Part shown: piece after piece, positions 1-8,973 of the stretch
How positions within the stretch are numbered: the first letter of the stretch is position 1
Layout: each line of letters starts with the position of its first letter
Source of the DNA: UBA6168 sp039819485
GTDB taxonomy: Bacteria > Bacteroidota > Bacteroidia > Chitinophagales > Saprospiraceae
Length of the DNA stretch: 64,000 nucleotides
NCBI GenBank assembly: GCA_039819485.1
Contig: JBCBRY010000036.1
Span: 6,694 to 70,693, forward strand
Direction of reading: 5' to 3'
The notes under the pieces: model-generated
Seen by the model: only the letters and a program-made list of their open reading frames with translations
Database searches by the model: none
What the model was told of the DNA's origin: nothing
Made by a program: the position numbers and the translations under genes

Positions 1-1234
1 AACTGCCTGCCGGGCCGGCAATATTCTGTTGTATTTCCAAAATATTGATGGCATGAAAATAGGCTCCCCTGACAAATTCAAGGACCGGGTCACAAAAAAA
101 ATCCTGGCCCATTACCGAAGCTCCGTTTCCCGTTTCCACGGATGTGGCCGGCGTATTATTGCAATCATTGTGTGCGGTGTGACTACAGCCAAACTGATGG
201 CCAAATTCGTGAGCCACAAAGTTGATGTCGAAAGGATCGCCGACGGGCGAGGAAAGAGTGGATGCTGCACTTGCTTTCAGTCCTTCAACACAGCAAGAAC
301 TCCTTTCTGCCTCGCCACCTGGTCCAATCCCAAGCAAATGGCTGATGTCATAATTGGCCGTTCCGATTACGTCATCAATTACGACCTGGTTTTCACCGCT
401 GCTGAAAAAATTATAAGGATCGGTGGCTGCATTTAAATAAATCAGCTCGTCATTATTGGCGATCAATTCCATGCTTACTGCAACGTCCTTTTCAAATATT
501 CCATTGACCCGTGTCATGGTTGTATGGACGGCGGCCATTACATCTGTTAGGTTTCCGCCATGAAAAGCGGCGTATTCACCAGTGCAGGCCAAAGCAAGCC
601 GATAGGTCCTCAATTTACAGTCTCCTTGAAAAAGACCAGCGCCCGAAGTGCCCGTAACAATCAGGTTAGACAAATCGGTAGGGGCGTCATCAAAGTAGCA
701 TTGGGAGCGGAGTTCTTTTTTAAAATCGTTTTGATAATAAGAAATGTAGTGCCGTGTGTCGCCCTTCGCATAAGGGTCGATGAAAACAGCGTCGTGCTGG
801 CCGGAAAGTATCATGGCATGAAAACCAAACTGAGTCACATCGAACCGCAGGGTTGCAGTTTTGTCATCCAGCCCCACTCCCGCATAAGCGCGGATCATCT
901 GGTATTTTTTTGCCAGATCAGGATGCATAATGGGTGCGTCAAATATTTGAAAACTTTCCATGCTGCCATTGGGCAGCGGAACCTTCAGAACAACCGGTGT
1001 CCCGTGTGATGCAGGTGAAAACCGCAAAGGAGCCTCGGCCAGCAACGCTGCCAGGGATTCCATGTTCAGGGAATAGACCAGGTACTGCTGTGGGACGATT
1101 TGGCGTTCGTGGTCCGGTTGGGCGAAGTCCGTTTCCCGGACGGCTGTCCAAGGGGTGCCGTTGGCCAAAATGATTGAAAAGGAAATGAAAAGCAATAGGG
1201 AGAGCGTGCTTGTCTTTTTGATTGGTGTGGTCAT
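1..1234 (-). CDS. Secreted zinc metalloprotease, metzincin (M12B reprolysin-like), 3' part cut by window edge
   Basis: About 411 codons are visible on the minus strand, beginning with ATG at 1234 and running off the window at base 1 without a stop. The N-terminus is a signal peptide (MTTPIKKTSTLSLLLFISF). Near the window edge is a complete metzincin zinc site, HEFGHQFGCSH, followed by a possible Met-turn segment (SVMG), in the place where the family usually has S-I-M-S/G-Y. The propeptide-like N-terminal half and the layout resemble the complete metalloprotease at 50896-54177, so a similar secreted protease is likely; a T9SS sorting domain would lie outside the window and cannot be seen. The predicted role is extracellular protein degradation. 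The family call is good; substrate is unknown. Confidence 0.8.
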   Translation of the reverse strand, partial: MTTPIKKTSTLSLLLFISFSIILANGTPWTAVRETDFAQPDHERQIVPQQYLVYSLNMESLAALLAEAPLRFSPASHGTPVVLKVPLPNGSMESFQIFDAPIMHPDLAKKYQMIRAYAGVGLDDKTATLRFDVTQFGFHAMILSGQHDAVFIDPYAKGDTRHYISYYQNDFKKELRSQCYFDDAPTDLSNLIVTGTSGAGLFQGDCKLRTYRLALACTGEYAAFHGGNLTDVMAAVHTTMTRVNGIFEKDVAVSMELIANNDELIYLNAATDPYNFFSSGENQVVIDDVIGTANYDISHLLGIGPGGEAERSSCCVEGLKASAASTLSSPVGDPFDINFVAHEFGHQFGCSHTAHNDCNNTPATSVETGNGASVMGQDFFCDPVLEFVRGAYFHAINILEIQQNIAGPAGS

Positions 1235-1419
1235 CAAGTTAGTTTTTCTTGTTTTGAAAATATAAAATTGGCCATGTGAGGAGTTCGAATGGACTCAGCG
1301 TTCTAAAACGGTATTACCGCCGGGCGGCTCGTCGAATTCAACTGCTGGTGCAAGACACAACCTTGCGCAGCATCTGATCATTTTTTTTAAATTCCGTACC
1401 TGCCTAACTTTCAGGTTCC

Positions 1420-1836
1420 TCATTCCAGTTTCCTCCAGACTTCTTCGATTTCCACGCCACCTTCATCATAATTTAAAGTAAGAGATGTACTGTCGATCTG
1501 ATAGCTGAGCAGAAATTGTTTGTCCTCTCGTTCCAGCAAGATGGTGGTGTTCTGTAAATCTATCGTGAAAGTCCCTTCGTTATTATCGGTATAAATATCT
1601 CCTTCATATTTATATAGTCCGGTGAGGTCATCTGGAGCTTCATCATCTTTGAATTCAAAAAATTGGCAGCAGAATGGAAGGAGCGGAGCAATACCTCCAT
1701 AAGACCGTTGTTGAATTTCCCATTGTCCCAGGATGCCGACTTCGGAAAGTGGGTTGGGTGGCGCCGTTTCGTCGTCGTTCTGGCAGCCAACGGAAAACAG
1801 CAGGCAAATTAGAAGAAGGGAAGGAATGAGTTTCAT
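1420..1836 (-). CDS. Small lipoprotein, lipocalin-like size, function unknown
   Basis: This 138-residue protein starts with a lipoprotein signal peptide ending in the lipobox LFSVGC, with the acylated cysteine at residue 18, followed by an acidic linker (QNDDETAPP). The mature part contains LGQWEIQQ near its start and alternating strands ending in EEVWRKLE, the general pattern of small Bacteroidota lipocalin-like lipoproteins in which a G-x-W motif opens a beta barrel. It would sit in the outer or inner membrane facing the periplasm. It stands alone, 185 bases from the start of the upstream metalloprotease gene. Function is not recognisable; the lipocalin-like reading is inference. Confidence 0.75.
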   Translation of the reverse strand: MKLIPSLLLICLLFSVGCQNDDETAPPNPLSEVGILGQWEIQQRSYGGIAPLLPFCCQFFEFKDDEAPDDLTGLYKYEGDIYTDNNEGTFTIDLQNTTILLEREDKQFLLSYQIDSTSLTLNYDEGGVEIEEVWRKLE

Positions 1837-1874
1837 GACGCAGGTATAATTTGATTTTTTGCATTTGAGCGACC

Positions 1875-1962
1875 GGTCAAAAAAATAACACCTGTACTTT
1901 GCCTGAAAAAGAATTTTAAGGTTCTTAGATCAAGTATTCGTCAAAATAAAAATGCCATTTTA
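1875..1962 (+). repeat. Diverged copy A of a MITE-like inverted repeat
   Basis: This stretch aligns along most of its length with the better preserved copies at 2798-2921 and 55337-55458: GGTCAAAAAAA at its left end, then CTTTGCCTGAAAAAGA, a central TCAAG / TTCGTC segment, and AAAATGCCATTTT at the right. Substitutions have broken the terminal arm pairing. It fills much of the 325-base gene-free gap 1837-2161, where I see no other feature. Confidence 0.6.
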
Positions 1963-2161
1963 CTTGTCCATGATTCTGTCCGTTCACTGGACTAACTAAA
2001 GCAATTGTGTTCGAGAGGTTTCACCTATAATATCTACCCGGTCTAAAAAACGATACATCAAAATTCATTTTTTTTTTGCTTTTGATGACAAGGTTGGTCG
2101 CAGATTGGTTTCGCATTTATTCTGGTGAAATTTCATTAAATGCAGCGGGGGGCTGAAGAAG

Positions 2162-2572
2162 CTATATTTTTAAAAAATTTTCAGGATGCTTGGTCTCATT
2201 TATGGCGGAGATGGCCAGTTGTTTCCATCCATTTAAGCTTTCCCTTAGTTTCTCAAAATTGCTTCTGGTGGTTTCGTCAATGTCTGTTGGCAACGTCATA
2301 AGTGCATGCAAGGCTTTGGCTGCCTGAATCTGGGCAGTTTTTGTACTTCTGCATTTTCTGATTTTTTCCAGGCATATTTTTATCTCATTCAGTTGCGTGA
2401 GGTATTCATCCAAGGAGGGGCATTGGTGCTCAATTTCCTTTTCGACCCCAAACAAAAAATGGAGGGGCAGGTCATCGTATTTGCGTTTTAATTCTGCTAC
2501 AGATTTTGGCCGGGCCTCTTTGGGCAACGACCTCATGTTTTTACGGGCTGCCGCCCTTTTTTTTACCGCCAT
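2162..2572 (-). CDS. Hypothetical basic helical protein
   Basis: A 136-residue protein of unknown function. The first 25 residues are strongly basic (AVKKRAAARKNMRSLPKEAR), and the rest is predicted mainly alpha-helical with regular heptad-like spacing around DEYLTQLNEIKICLEKIRKC. It has no signal peptide or membrane segment, so it is expected in the cytoplasm. The basic tail could bind nucleic acid but no known DNA-binding fold is recognisable. It is flanked on both sides by MITE-like repeats. Confidence that it is a real gene is moderate; codon use and a well-formed start (MAVKKR) support it. Confidence 0.6.
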   Translation of the reverse strand: MAVKKRAAARKNMRSLPKEARPKSVAELKRKYDDLPLHFLFGVEKEIEHQCPSLDEYLTQLNEIKICLEKIRKCRSTKTAQIQAAKALHALMTLPTDIDETTRSNFEKLRESLNGWKQLAISAINETKHPENFLKI

Positions 2573-2797
2573 GTTAAGTTGATATGGATTTTAATAATAA
2601 CCTCGAATGGGAAAGTTGCAAAGCAAAATATTAATTATTAATAAAACTAGAGATAATTCGAAATTGGAAATTAAGAAATTGAAAAGTTTGCTTTGCATTG
2701 AAGATCGACTGGTCAGTAATTTCTAAACTTCCAATCTTTTATTTTAAATAAAGTCTACTGAAGCTCTTCTTTTCTACTGCAAAATTTTTATTAAGAA

Positions 2798-2921
2798 AGC
2801 AGGTGGTCAAAAAAAAATGACACTTTTCCTTTGCCTGAAAAAGAGTTTTGAGGCTTGGAAGTCAAGCATTTGTCCAAATAAAAGTGTCATTTTTGCCGCT
2901 CCCAATTTTTGATCACCTGCT
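2798..2921 (+). repeat. MITE-like inverted repeat, copy B (best preserved)
   Basis: A 124-base element with nested inverted arms. The outer arms are AGCAGGTGGTCAAAAA (left) and TTTTTGATCACCTGCT (right); the inner arms are AAAAATGACACTTTT and AAAAGTGTCATTTTT. The core is about 50 bases and contains CCTTTGCCTGAAAAAGAG. The left 48 bases match the copy at 55337-55458 almost exactly. There is no ORF inside. The remainder of the gap 2573-2997 is AT-rich with no feature seen. Confidence 0.7.
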
Positions 2922-2997
2922 GAACTCGATAGGTAAAAACAAATCAGCCTATTCTCCTCTTGCACCCGATGAACTGGGGCGGTTTAAATTACAGGAA

Positions 2998-3189
2998 TCA
3001 AACATCTTTAATCTTGACCTGTACCTTAGGTTCTCCCTCTTCGACCAGTTCTGAAAACTCGTTGTGATTCAGCGGATTGGTTATTTTTAAACGGTCGTTT
3101 AATTTCAATTCGTACAGCACCCAATCGCGCAATTGCTTTTTGGTACAGCCTACTGGCAAGTCAAAAGTTATTTTTACCTGTGCTTTCAT
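2998..3189 (-). CDS. Small hypothetical protein
   Basis: A 63-residue ORF beginning MKAQVKITFDLPVG and ending KVQVKIKDV. The two beta-strand-like ends flank a helical segment (KKQLRDWVLYELKLND), so a small alpha/beta fold is plausible. It has no signal peptide and no recognised family. The regular start, low content of rare residues and balanced strand/helix pattern make it look like a genuine gene rather than a chance ORF. Its neighbours give no hint of function. Confidence 0.5.
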   Translation of the reverse strand: MKAQVKITFDLPVGCTKKQLRDWVLYELKLNDRLKITNPLNHNEFSELVEEGEPKVQVKIKDV

Positions 3190-3406
3190 TGCATTTTATT
3201 TGGAGGGTCACACACCAAGCACAGTCGACCAAAAGGGGGGCTTAGTATGTCGTAAACCATCAGTGAGATTCGACCCTTGATTAGTTTGACCAACCACAAA
3301 CCGTTTCGCCAATCTGGTTTTTACTGGTTGATTCCATATTAAACAAAGTAAAAATAAAGGGGGAGTGTGATGGGATTGTTAAGTCAAGATTAATTGTAAG
3401 CCGTGT

Positions 3407-3913
3407 TTGGGCATATATCTCCTTTCAATATTTGATTTTCCGGATATTTTCCCAGCGGATAGCTCAACTGCTCAGCTGTTTGAATTTACGGATTGTGACT
3501 GCAACGCCGATGTCTTTTTTTATAAATTAATAAATGGTGGCCACACTTGGCCGGGAGTTTTTATAGCGGGACAAGCTGCCGTTTTAGGCAATACCAACCG
3601 GGACCTGAATGCAAGCGATGAGCTTTGGGATTTTTTCAGTTCGTACACCTTATGTGATGAGATGGTAAGTGTTGGCGAAAATAGGTTTGAGTCCCATTTT
3701 TCTGTTTATCCAAATCCTGCAAGCACGGAAGTAAATGTTGTTTTTCCAATAGGTCTTGAAACCAAAATAACCATCTCCGATATGCGGGGGCAGCTCTTGA
3801 TCTCGGAAATTAATCAAAACCGGATCGACATTTCTTCCCTGGCAAAAGGATTGTATTTTCTCAAAATTGAGGAGGGGCAAAAGGTTTTAATTAAAAAAAT
3901 AATAAAAAATTGA
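3407..3913 (+). pseudogene. 3' fragment of a PHB-depolymerase-like esterase with T9SS sorting domain
   Basis: Only the C-terminal end of a secreted esterase is present. Residues 25-80 match the last part of LpqC-type polyhydroxybutyrate depolymerase/esterases: a DSSTAQ segment, the INGGHTWPG motif carrying the catalytic histidine, and NASDELWDFF. Then comes a linker and a T9SS type A sorting domain (FSVYPNPAST, ISDMRG, GLYFLKIE, KKIIKN). The catalytic serine (GxSxG) and aspartate region and any signal peptide are missing. The reading frame opens just after an in-frame TAA at 3380-3382 and has no good start codon; the listed start is a TTG. The 217 bases upstream hold no matching coding sequence in any frame. 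I read this as a gene truncated at its 5' end. Confidence 0.7.
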
Positions 3914-4218
3914 GATCGTAAAGTATCTATGCGTTGCCATTCTCCGGGCGGCGGGATGGATTTTAGTAAAAAAAATAATCGGCCAATATTATTAAAAAAA
4001 TCCTGAACGGTATTTTTTCAAAATATAACTTTAAACAGAAATGACTTGTAAGTTAAGGCAGTATTAGGTGATTTAATGAAAGATGTCAGAGCAGCAATAA
4101 TAAATTACAAAATGTTATTTTAAGGTGATATTGGATTTACAATTATAATTGAATTTTCGGGCGAAAATCAAGACCCTCTTTTTTGCATTTAAATTAATTG
4201 TCAACAAACTACACAAAG

Positions 4219-5085
4219 ATGCAATTCGCCAACCACCATGCCCATACCAGCTTTAGTGATGGAAAGGGAACTCCTGAAAAATATTTGGATGAAGCCATAA
4301 AACAAGGTCTCCATACTTATGGCTTTTCCGATCATGCGCCCATTCCAGTGGATGGTTATGGGCTGATGGAAATGGATGCCTTGCCCGAGTACCTATCCAC
4401 CATCGGACAGCTAAGAGAGCATTATCATGGCTTCATACAGATATATAAAAGTTTAGAGGTGGATTATATTCCGGGCATCATCAATGTAAATAGTGAACAT
4501 GTAGCCCAGGCAGGACTTGACTATACCATCGGGGCGGTACACAGCATTGGGTTTTTACCGAATGGCAAGCCTTGGGGCTTCGAAAGTTCGCCCAGTCATT
4601 TCAAGTTTGGAGTAGAGACTTTGTTTGGCGGCGATGTAAGGGCAGCCGTTACCCGTTATTTTGAGCTGGTCAGGGAGATGGTATTGCAGCACTGCCCGGA
4701 TATCGTAGCCCATGTTGAGCGCATCCGCATCATCAACAAGGGGGGGCGTTTTTTTAACCCCAGGGACAAATGGTATCAGGATCAGTTATATAAAACACTA
4801 AAGACAATCGCCAGGTCGGGGGCCATTTTGGAAATTAACACCAAAGGCATTGTACAGGAAAACAGAAAAGACGTTTTTCCGAGCCTGTCTACCATCGCCC
4901 ATGCATACGAGCTCGGCATGTTGATCCATCTCTCTTCCGATGCACATCACCCAAAAATGATTACCCGTCATTTTGAACATGCCAGCCAGGCATTGAGGCA
5001 CATCGGATGTAAAAGTACCATCGTAATGATGGACGGAAGGTGGCAGGAGATGCCTTTGAAGGAGGCGAGTGCTGTCGCTTTTTAA
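4219..5085 (+). CDS. PHP-domain phosphoesterase, histidinol-phosphatase-like
   Basis: A metal-dependent phosphoesterase of the PHP superfamily, closest in layout to HisJ/HisK-type histidinol-phosphatases, which dephosphorylate L-histidinol phosphate. The first metal motif HHAHTSFSDG lies at the N-terminus, followed by GFSDHAPIP, a glutamate in SLEVDYIPG, an AVHSI histidine, IVAHVERIR, and the C-terminal SSDAHHP motif. I chose ATG at 4219 because it places the motif near residue 5, as usual; a TTG seven codons upstream (4198) would also be possible. No his-operon genes are nearby, so the substrate is not certain. About 300 bases upstream (3914-4218) are AT-rich with no feature seen. Confidence 0.8.
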   Translation: MQFANHHAHTSFSDGKGTPEKYLDEAIKQGLHTYGFSDHAPIPVDGYGLMEMDALPEYLSTIGQLREHYHGFIQIYKSLEVDYIPGIINVNSEHVAQAGLDYTIGAVHSIGFLPNGKPWGFESSPSHFKFGVETLFGGDVRAAVTRYFELVREMVLQHCPDIVAHVERIRIINKGGRFFNPRDKWYQDQLYKTLKTIARSGAILEINTKGIVQENRKDVFPSLSTIAHAYELGMLIHLSSDAHHPKMITRHFEHASQALRHIGCKSTIVMMDGRWQEMPLKEASAVAF

Positions 5086-5197
5086 GAGGTGTTTTTTTGC
5101 TGTAAATGACTCAAGAGGCACAAGTTGTTGACGACTGCTGTACCGTTGACCGAAGTTGGTTTGCATCTCTTGCACCATTTGTTGTAAACAGAACTTC

Positions 5198-5941
5198 TTA
5201 CCCAAACAGCCTCGCCTTCAAATACCTCGCATTCATCTCCGCAATGTTTGAAATGGAGATTCCTTCCGGACATTCTACCTCGCAGGCACCTGTAAAAGAA
5301 CAGTGGCCAAAGCCTTCTTTTTCCATTTGGGCCGTCATATCGCGGACCCGGTGATGGGCTTCCGGCGAGCCTTGAGGAAGGGAATTGAGGTGGTTGATCT
5401 TAGCAGACGTAAACAGTGCAGCGGAGGAGTTTTTGCAGGTGGCCACGCACGCACCGCAGCCGATGCAGGCAGCGGCGTCCATCGCCCGGTCAGCGATTTC
5501 TTTACCGATCAGGATGGCGTTGGCTTCTGGGGCCGTTCCCGTCTTGGCACTGATGTAGGCACCCTGTTCAATGATCCGGTCAAATGCCGAACGATCCACG
5601 ATCAAATCTTTAATGACCGGGAAAGCCTTCGCCCGCCATGGCTCTACAACGATGGTCTCGCCGTCCTTGAAGCTTCGCATGTGCAACTGGCAGGTCGTCA
5701 TATTATCATGCGGCCCGTGCGCCCGGCCGTTGATGAAAACCCCGCACTGGCCACAGATGCCCTCGCGGCAATCGTATTCATAAGCGATCACCTTTTCATT
5801 CTGCAAGACTAAGATTTCATTTAAATGATCGAGCGCTTCGAGAAAGGACATATCCCCGGTGAGGTCGTCCACTTCGTAATTTTTGAACCCGCCCTTTTCA
5901 CCGGGCTGGTTTTGCCGCCATATTCGAAAAGTAACTTTCAT
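5198..5941 (-). CDS. sdhB: Succinate dehydrogenase/fumarate reductase iron-sulfur subunit
   Basis: The iron-sulfur subunit of complex II passes electrons from the flavoprotein to the quinone site in the membrane subunit. The N-terminal plant-type ferredoxin domain binds [2Fe-2S] through CREGICGQC and a later Cys in TTCQ; the C-terminal domain carries CIGCGACVATC and CSFTGACEVECPEG for the [4Fe-4S] and [3Fe-4S] clusters. At 247 residues it has the usual length for the Bacteroidota type. It is the last gene of the sdhC-sdhA-sdhB operon, about 100 bases after sdhA. That gap contains an imperfect inverted repeat of the type GAAATTAGAAATTGAG / CTCTAATTTCTGATTCTC. Confidence 0.95.
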   Translation of the reverse strand: MKVTFRIWRQNQPGEKGGFKNYEVDDLTGDMSFLEALDHLNEILVLQNEKVIAYEYDCREGICGQCGVFINGRAHGPHDNMTTCQLHMRSFKDGETIVVEPWRAKAFPVIKDLIVDRSAFDRIIEQGAYISAKTGTAPEANAILIGKEIADRAMDAAACIGCGACVATCKNSSAALFTSAKINHLNSLPQGSPEAHHRVRDMTAQMEKEGFGHCSFTGACEVECPEGISISNIAEMNARYLKARLFG

Positions 5942-6041
5942 AAATGCTTTTATTGGAAATTAGAAATTAGAAATTGAGGATTTGCCCACGTCTTATTTCT
6001 GCAGGTTTCATTTAAATTAATCTCTAATTTCTGATTCTCAA

Positions 6042-7952
6042 TTATTTATAACTTCTAACCGTTGGTTTTACAAATTCAAAATGCAGCTCTTCTTTGTGCA
6101 GTTTGAAAGCGCCGCCCGTATATTCCCATGCCGAGACATAGGAGAATTGGTCGTCCACCCGGACTGCCTCGCCTTCCTCCGTCTGGTATTCTTCGCGGAA
6201 ATGGGCACCGCAGGATTCCTCTCTTTGGAGGGCATCGGTACACATCAGAATTGCCAGTTCGATGAAGTCTGCCAACCGGAGCCCCTTTTCCAGCTCGGTG
6301 TTGAGTTCGTTCGCATCGCCCGTTATTTTCACATTGTTCCAAAATTCCTCTTTGATGGTTTTGATCAGGTCGATGGCTTTTTCGAGTCCGGCCCGGTTGC
6401 GGCTCATGGCACACTCCTGCCACATCACTTTGCCGAGTTCCCGGTGGAAATGGTCGACAGTCTTTGTACCGCGTACGGAAAGCAGGCGGTCGATGTGAGT
6501 GGCAACTTCTTTTTCTGCTTTCGCAAATGCGGGGTTGTCGGTAGTTATGTGGTCTGTCTTCAATTCCGCGGCGAGGTAGTTGTTGATGGTATTGGGAAGG
6601 ATGAAATATCCGTCTACACTTGCCTGCAACAAAGAGTTGGCACCCAGGCGGTTTGCCCCGTGGTCGGAAAAATTGCATTCGCCGACGGCATACAGCCCGG
6701 GGATGGTCGTCATCAGTTCGTAATCGACCCAGAGCCCGCCCATCGAAAAATGGGCCGCCGGTGAAATCTGCATGGGTTCTTGATAGGCATCCAGCCCGGT
6801 GATCTTTTTATACATCGTAAATAGGTTGCCGTACCGGTCTTTGATCGTATCCCGCCCAAATTTTTCAATGGCATGTTTGAAGTCGAGGTAGACCGCATTT
6901 TTCAAGCGCCCAACGCCGTAACCCGCATCGATTCGTTCTTTGGCGGCCCGGGAAGCAATATCCCTCGGAGCAAGGTTGCCAAAACTTGGATAGCGTCTTT
7001 CCAGGTAATAATCCCTTTCCTCTTCGGGAATTTCATTGGCCTTGCGCGGATCGTCCTTTTGTTTGGGTACCCAAATACGCCCGTCATTGCGCAGCGATTC
7101 AGACATCAGCGTGAGTTTGGACTGGGCCTCGCTGGACTGGGGCAGGGCAGTGGGATGTATTTGCGTGAAACTTGGAGCAGCGAAGAACGCCCCCCGTTTG
7201 TGTGCTTTCCAAATGGCGCTCCCGTTGCACCCGATGGCCAGCGTGGACAGACGAAAAACGCGGGAGTAACCACCGGTAGCCAGTACGACCGCATCGGCGG
7301 CAAAGCGTTGAAGCTCCCCGCTCACGAGGTCGCGGGCGATGATACCTTTGGCTTTGCCATCCACCACGACGAGGTCGAGCATTTCGGTCCTGGGGAACAT
7401 CTTTACTTTTTTTGCCCGCACCATTTTATAGAGTTGTGAATAAGCAGCCAGGAGTAATTGCTGTCCCGTTTGCCCGCGTGCGTAAAACGTGCGTTGTACC
7501 TGCACTCCGCCAAAGCTCCGGTTGACCAAAACGCCTCCGTATTCCCTCGCAAAGGGAACGCCCTGTTGGGTGTAATGGTCGATCAGTGGGGCCGAGAGTT
7601 CTGCCAGCCGGTAGGTGTTGGCTTCCCTCGACCGAAAATCTCCACCTTTGAGGGTGTCGTAAAACATACGCCAAACGCTATCGCCGTCGTGCTGGTAATT
7701 CTTGGCTGCATTGATGCCACCCTGCGCCGCCACCGAATGCGCCCGGCGGGCGGAGTCCTGGTAACAAAAACACTGGACGTCATAGCCCAATTCTGCTAAA
7801 GTTGCCGCTGCACCCGCCCCCGAAAGCCCTGACCCGACCACGATGACATTCAGTTTTTTCTTGTTGGCGGGATTGATCAATTGGCTCTTCACCTGGTAGT
7901 TGCGCCACTTGTCTTCGAGCCGTCCTTCGGGTATTTTAGCATTTAGCGTCAT
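6042..7952 (-). CDS. sdhA: Succinate dehydrogenase/fumarate reductase flavoprotein subunit
   Basis: The catalytic subunit oxidises succinate to fumarate with covalently bound FAD. The Rossmann FAD-binding motif GSGLSGAGAAATLAELG is near residue 40. The segment RRAHSVAAQGGINAA follows, containing the histidine that normally attaches FAD. Further on are HPTALPQ, RDIASRA and the active-site region HFSMGGLWVDYE, then GANRLGANSLL. The reading frame is open to an ATG at 7991, but I place the start at 7952 (MTLNAKIPEG) because the extra 13 residues (MLPFRGTYTNRTI) are not typical of the family. It lies between sdhC and sdhB with short gaps and is clearly part of the same operon. Confidence 0.95.
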   Translation of the reverse strand: MTLNAKIPEGRLEDKWRNYQVKSQLINPANKKKLNVIVVGSGLSGAGAAATLAELGYDVQCFCYQDSARRAHSVAAQGGINAAKNYQHDGDSVWRMFYDTLKGGDFRSREANTYRLAELSAPLIDHYTQQGVPFAREYGGVLVNRSFGGVQVQRTFYARGQTGQQLLLAAYSQLYKMVRAKKVKMFPRTEMLDLVVVDGKAKGIIARDLVSGELQRFAADAVVLATGGYSRVFRLSTLAIGCNGSAIWKAHKRGAFFAAPSFTQIHPTALPQSSEAQSKLTLMSESLRNDGRIWVPKQKDDPRKANEIPEEERDYYLERRYPSFGNLAPRDIASRAAKERIDAGYGVGRLKNAVYLDFKHAIEKFGRDTIKDRYGNLFTMYKKITGLDAYQEPMQISPAAHFSMGGLWVDYELMTTIPGLYAVGECNFSDHGANRLGANSLLQASVDGYFILPNTINNYLAAELKTDHITTDNPAFAKAEKEVATHIDRLLSVRGTKTVDHFHRELGKVMWQECAMSRNRAGLEKAIDLIKTIKEEFWNNVKITGDANELNTELEKGLRLADFIELAILMCTDALQREESCGAHFREEYQTEEGEAVRVDDQFSYVSAWEYTGGAFKLHKEELHFEFVKPTVRSYK

Positions 7953-8073
7953 AATTGTTCTATTTGTATAAGTGCCCCTAAATGGCAACACCGCTTCCTG
8001 TGTTTGAGAACCTGTGTCAAGCCTTGAAAGCTAAGAGCGGTGGTTACCACTGGTTGTTTTAGATCTATCTGAT

Positions 8074-8733
8074 TTATTTAAAATAAACGATTAATGGGAT
8101 CACCCCAAACCCTACCGACATTACCGCCGCATAGATCAGGGAGATTTTGGCCAACACCGCCAATCCTTTTTTATGGTAAAACCCCAGCGTTTTAAAAGCA
8201 CTCTTCAGCCCGTGATGAAGATGCAGGCCAAGGGGGATCATCAGAATCGAATAGAAAATCACGTAGTAAAAATTGTGGAACAAACTGCTCGTCACTTCAT
8301 ACACATCCACGTTGCCCGAGCTGTCCATGCCTACCGGTTCGCCCATGCCGAGTTTGATCCGCGCCCAAAAATTGGCGAGGTGGACCACAATAAAAAGCAG
8401 GATGAAGATTCCGATGAGGCCCATGTTCTGGGAAGCCCATGTGCTGTTTTCCTTGAAATGGTTGACCGCATATTTTTCCGGTTTGGCTTTTTTGTTTCGC
8501 CAGGTCACCAATAGCGCATAGATCACATGGAGAATAATGGATAGGTATAAAGCATAGGCCACGACCTTGATCAACGGGTTTTCGCGCAGGGTCGTCGAGT
8601 AGGAATTGTACATTTCCCTCGCCACATCTTCCGGCAACAATAGAATGCAATTGGCGGACAAATGAACAATGAGAAACAGACAGAGGAACAGGCCCGTGGC
8701 CGCAATGATGCTTTTTCTGAAAAATAAATTCAC
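8074..8733 (-). CDS. sdhC: Succinate dehydrogenase cytochrome b subunit, b558 family
   Basis: This 219-residue membrane subunit anchors complex II and reduces menaquinone. Five hydrophobic helices are visible, with histidines placed for two haems: FLIVHLSAN, SIILHVIYA, FIVVHLANF and LGLHLHHGL. A single large subunit of this kind, with no separate sdhD, is the type B complex II typical of Bacteroidota, epsilonproteobacteria and Bacillus. It is the first gene of the operon; a likely promoter lies 56-84 bases upstream. Function is secure by family and context. Confidence 0.93.
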   Translation of the reverse strand: MNLFFRKSIIAATGLFLCLFLIVHLSANCILLLPEDVAREMYNSYSTTLRENPLIKVVAYALYLSIILHVIYALLVTWRNKKAKPEKYAVNHFKENSTWASQNMGLIGIFILLFIVVHLANFWARIKLGMGEPVGMDSSGNVDVYEVTSSLFHNFYYVIFYSILMIPLGLHLHHGLKSAFKTLGFYHKKGLAVLAKISLIYAAVMSVGFGVIPLIVYFK

Positions 8734-8788
8734 GGTGTCTTCTTTGGATGAAAGGTGAAAGATGAATTTTTTGGATTAACCTCAGATT

Positions 8789-8817
8789 AAATATTATATC
8801 CCATCGACGATTGCAAA
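8789..8817 (-). promoter_or_regulatory. Candidate promoter of the sdhCAB operon
   Basis: On the minus strand a TTTG (-33 type) at 8814-8817 is followed after 17 bases by TAATATTT (8789-8796), resembling the Bacteroidota -7 element TAnnTTTG. It lies 56 bases before the sdhC start. The spacing is slightly short and the -7 lacks the final G, so this is only a candidate. Confidence 0.35.
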
Positions 8818-8904
8818 TGAACGGGTTTTGCAGGGTGGGGGAGGTGATATTTGGTTGGTTGGGGGGTGACAAAAGTCAGTGTTTTGGAGGAGAATGATAA
8901 GGGT

Positions 8905-8973
8905 TGAAGAACGGTAATCTTTCGACCGCCCTTCAATCGGTCTTTGACTGAAAAGCAAATTGCGGCCAGCAAG
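8905..8973 (+). repeat. Partial copy of a dispersed intergenic repeat (family 2)
   Basis: This stretch shares CTTTCGACCnnCnCTTCAA, then TCTnTGANTGAAAA, with the copies at 13512-13645 and 14995-15125. It lies in the 414-base gap 8734-9147 between sdhC and the divergent G8-domain gene. Just beyond it (8971-8992) is GGAGTTTTCAAACAATTTCA, a 20-base string that reappears with one change at 50413-50432. Confidence 0.4.

Noticed and set aside
29..1173. Several plus-strand ORFs of 79-149 codons at the left edge
   Set aside because: They lie antisense to the well-supported metzincin gene, whose frame stays open for 411 codons and carries the zinc motif.
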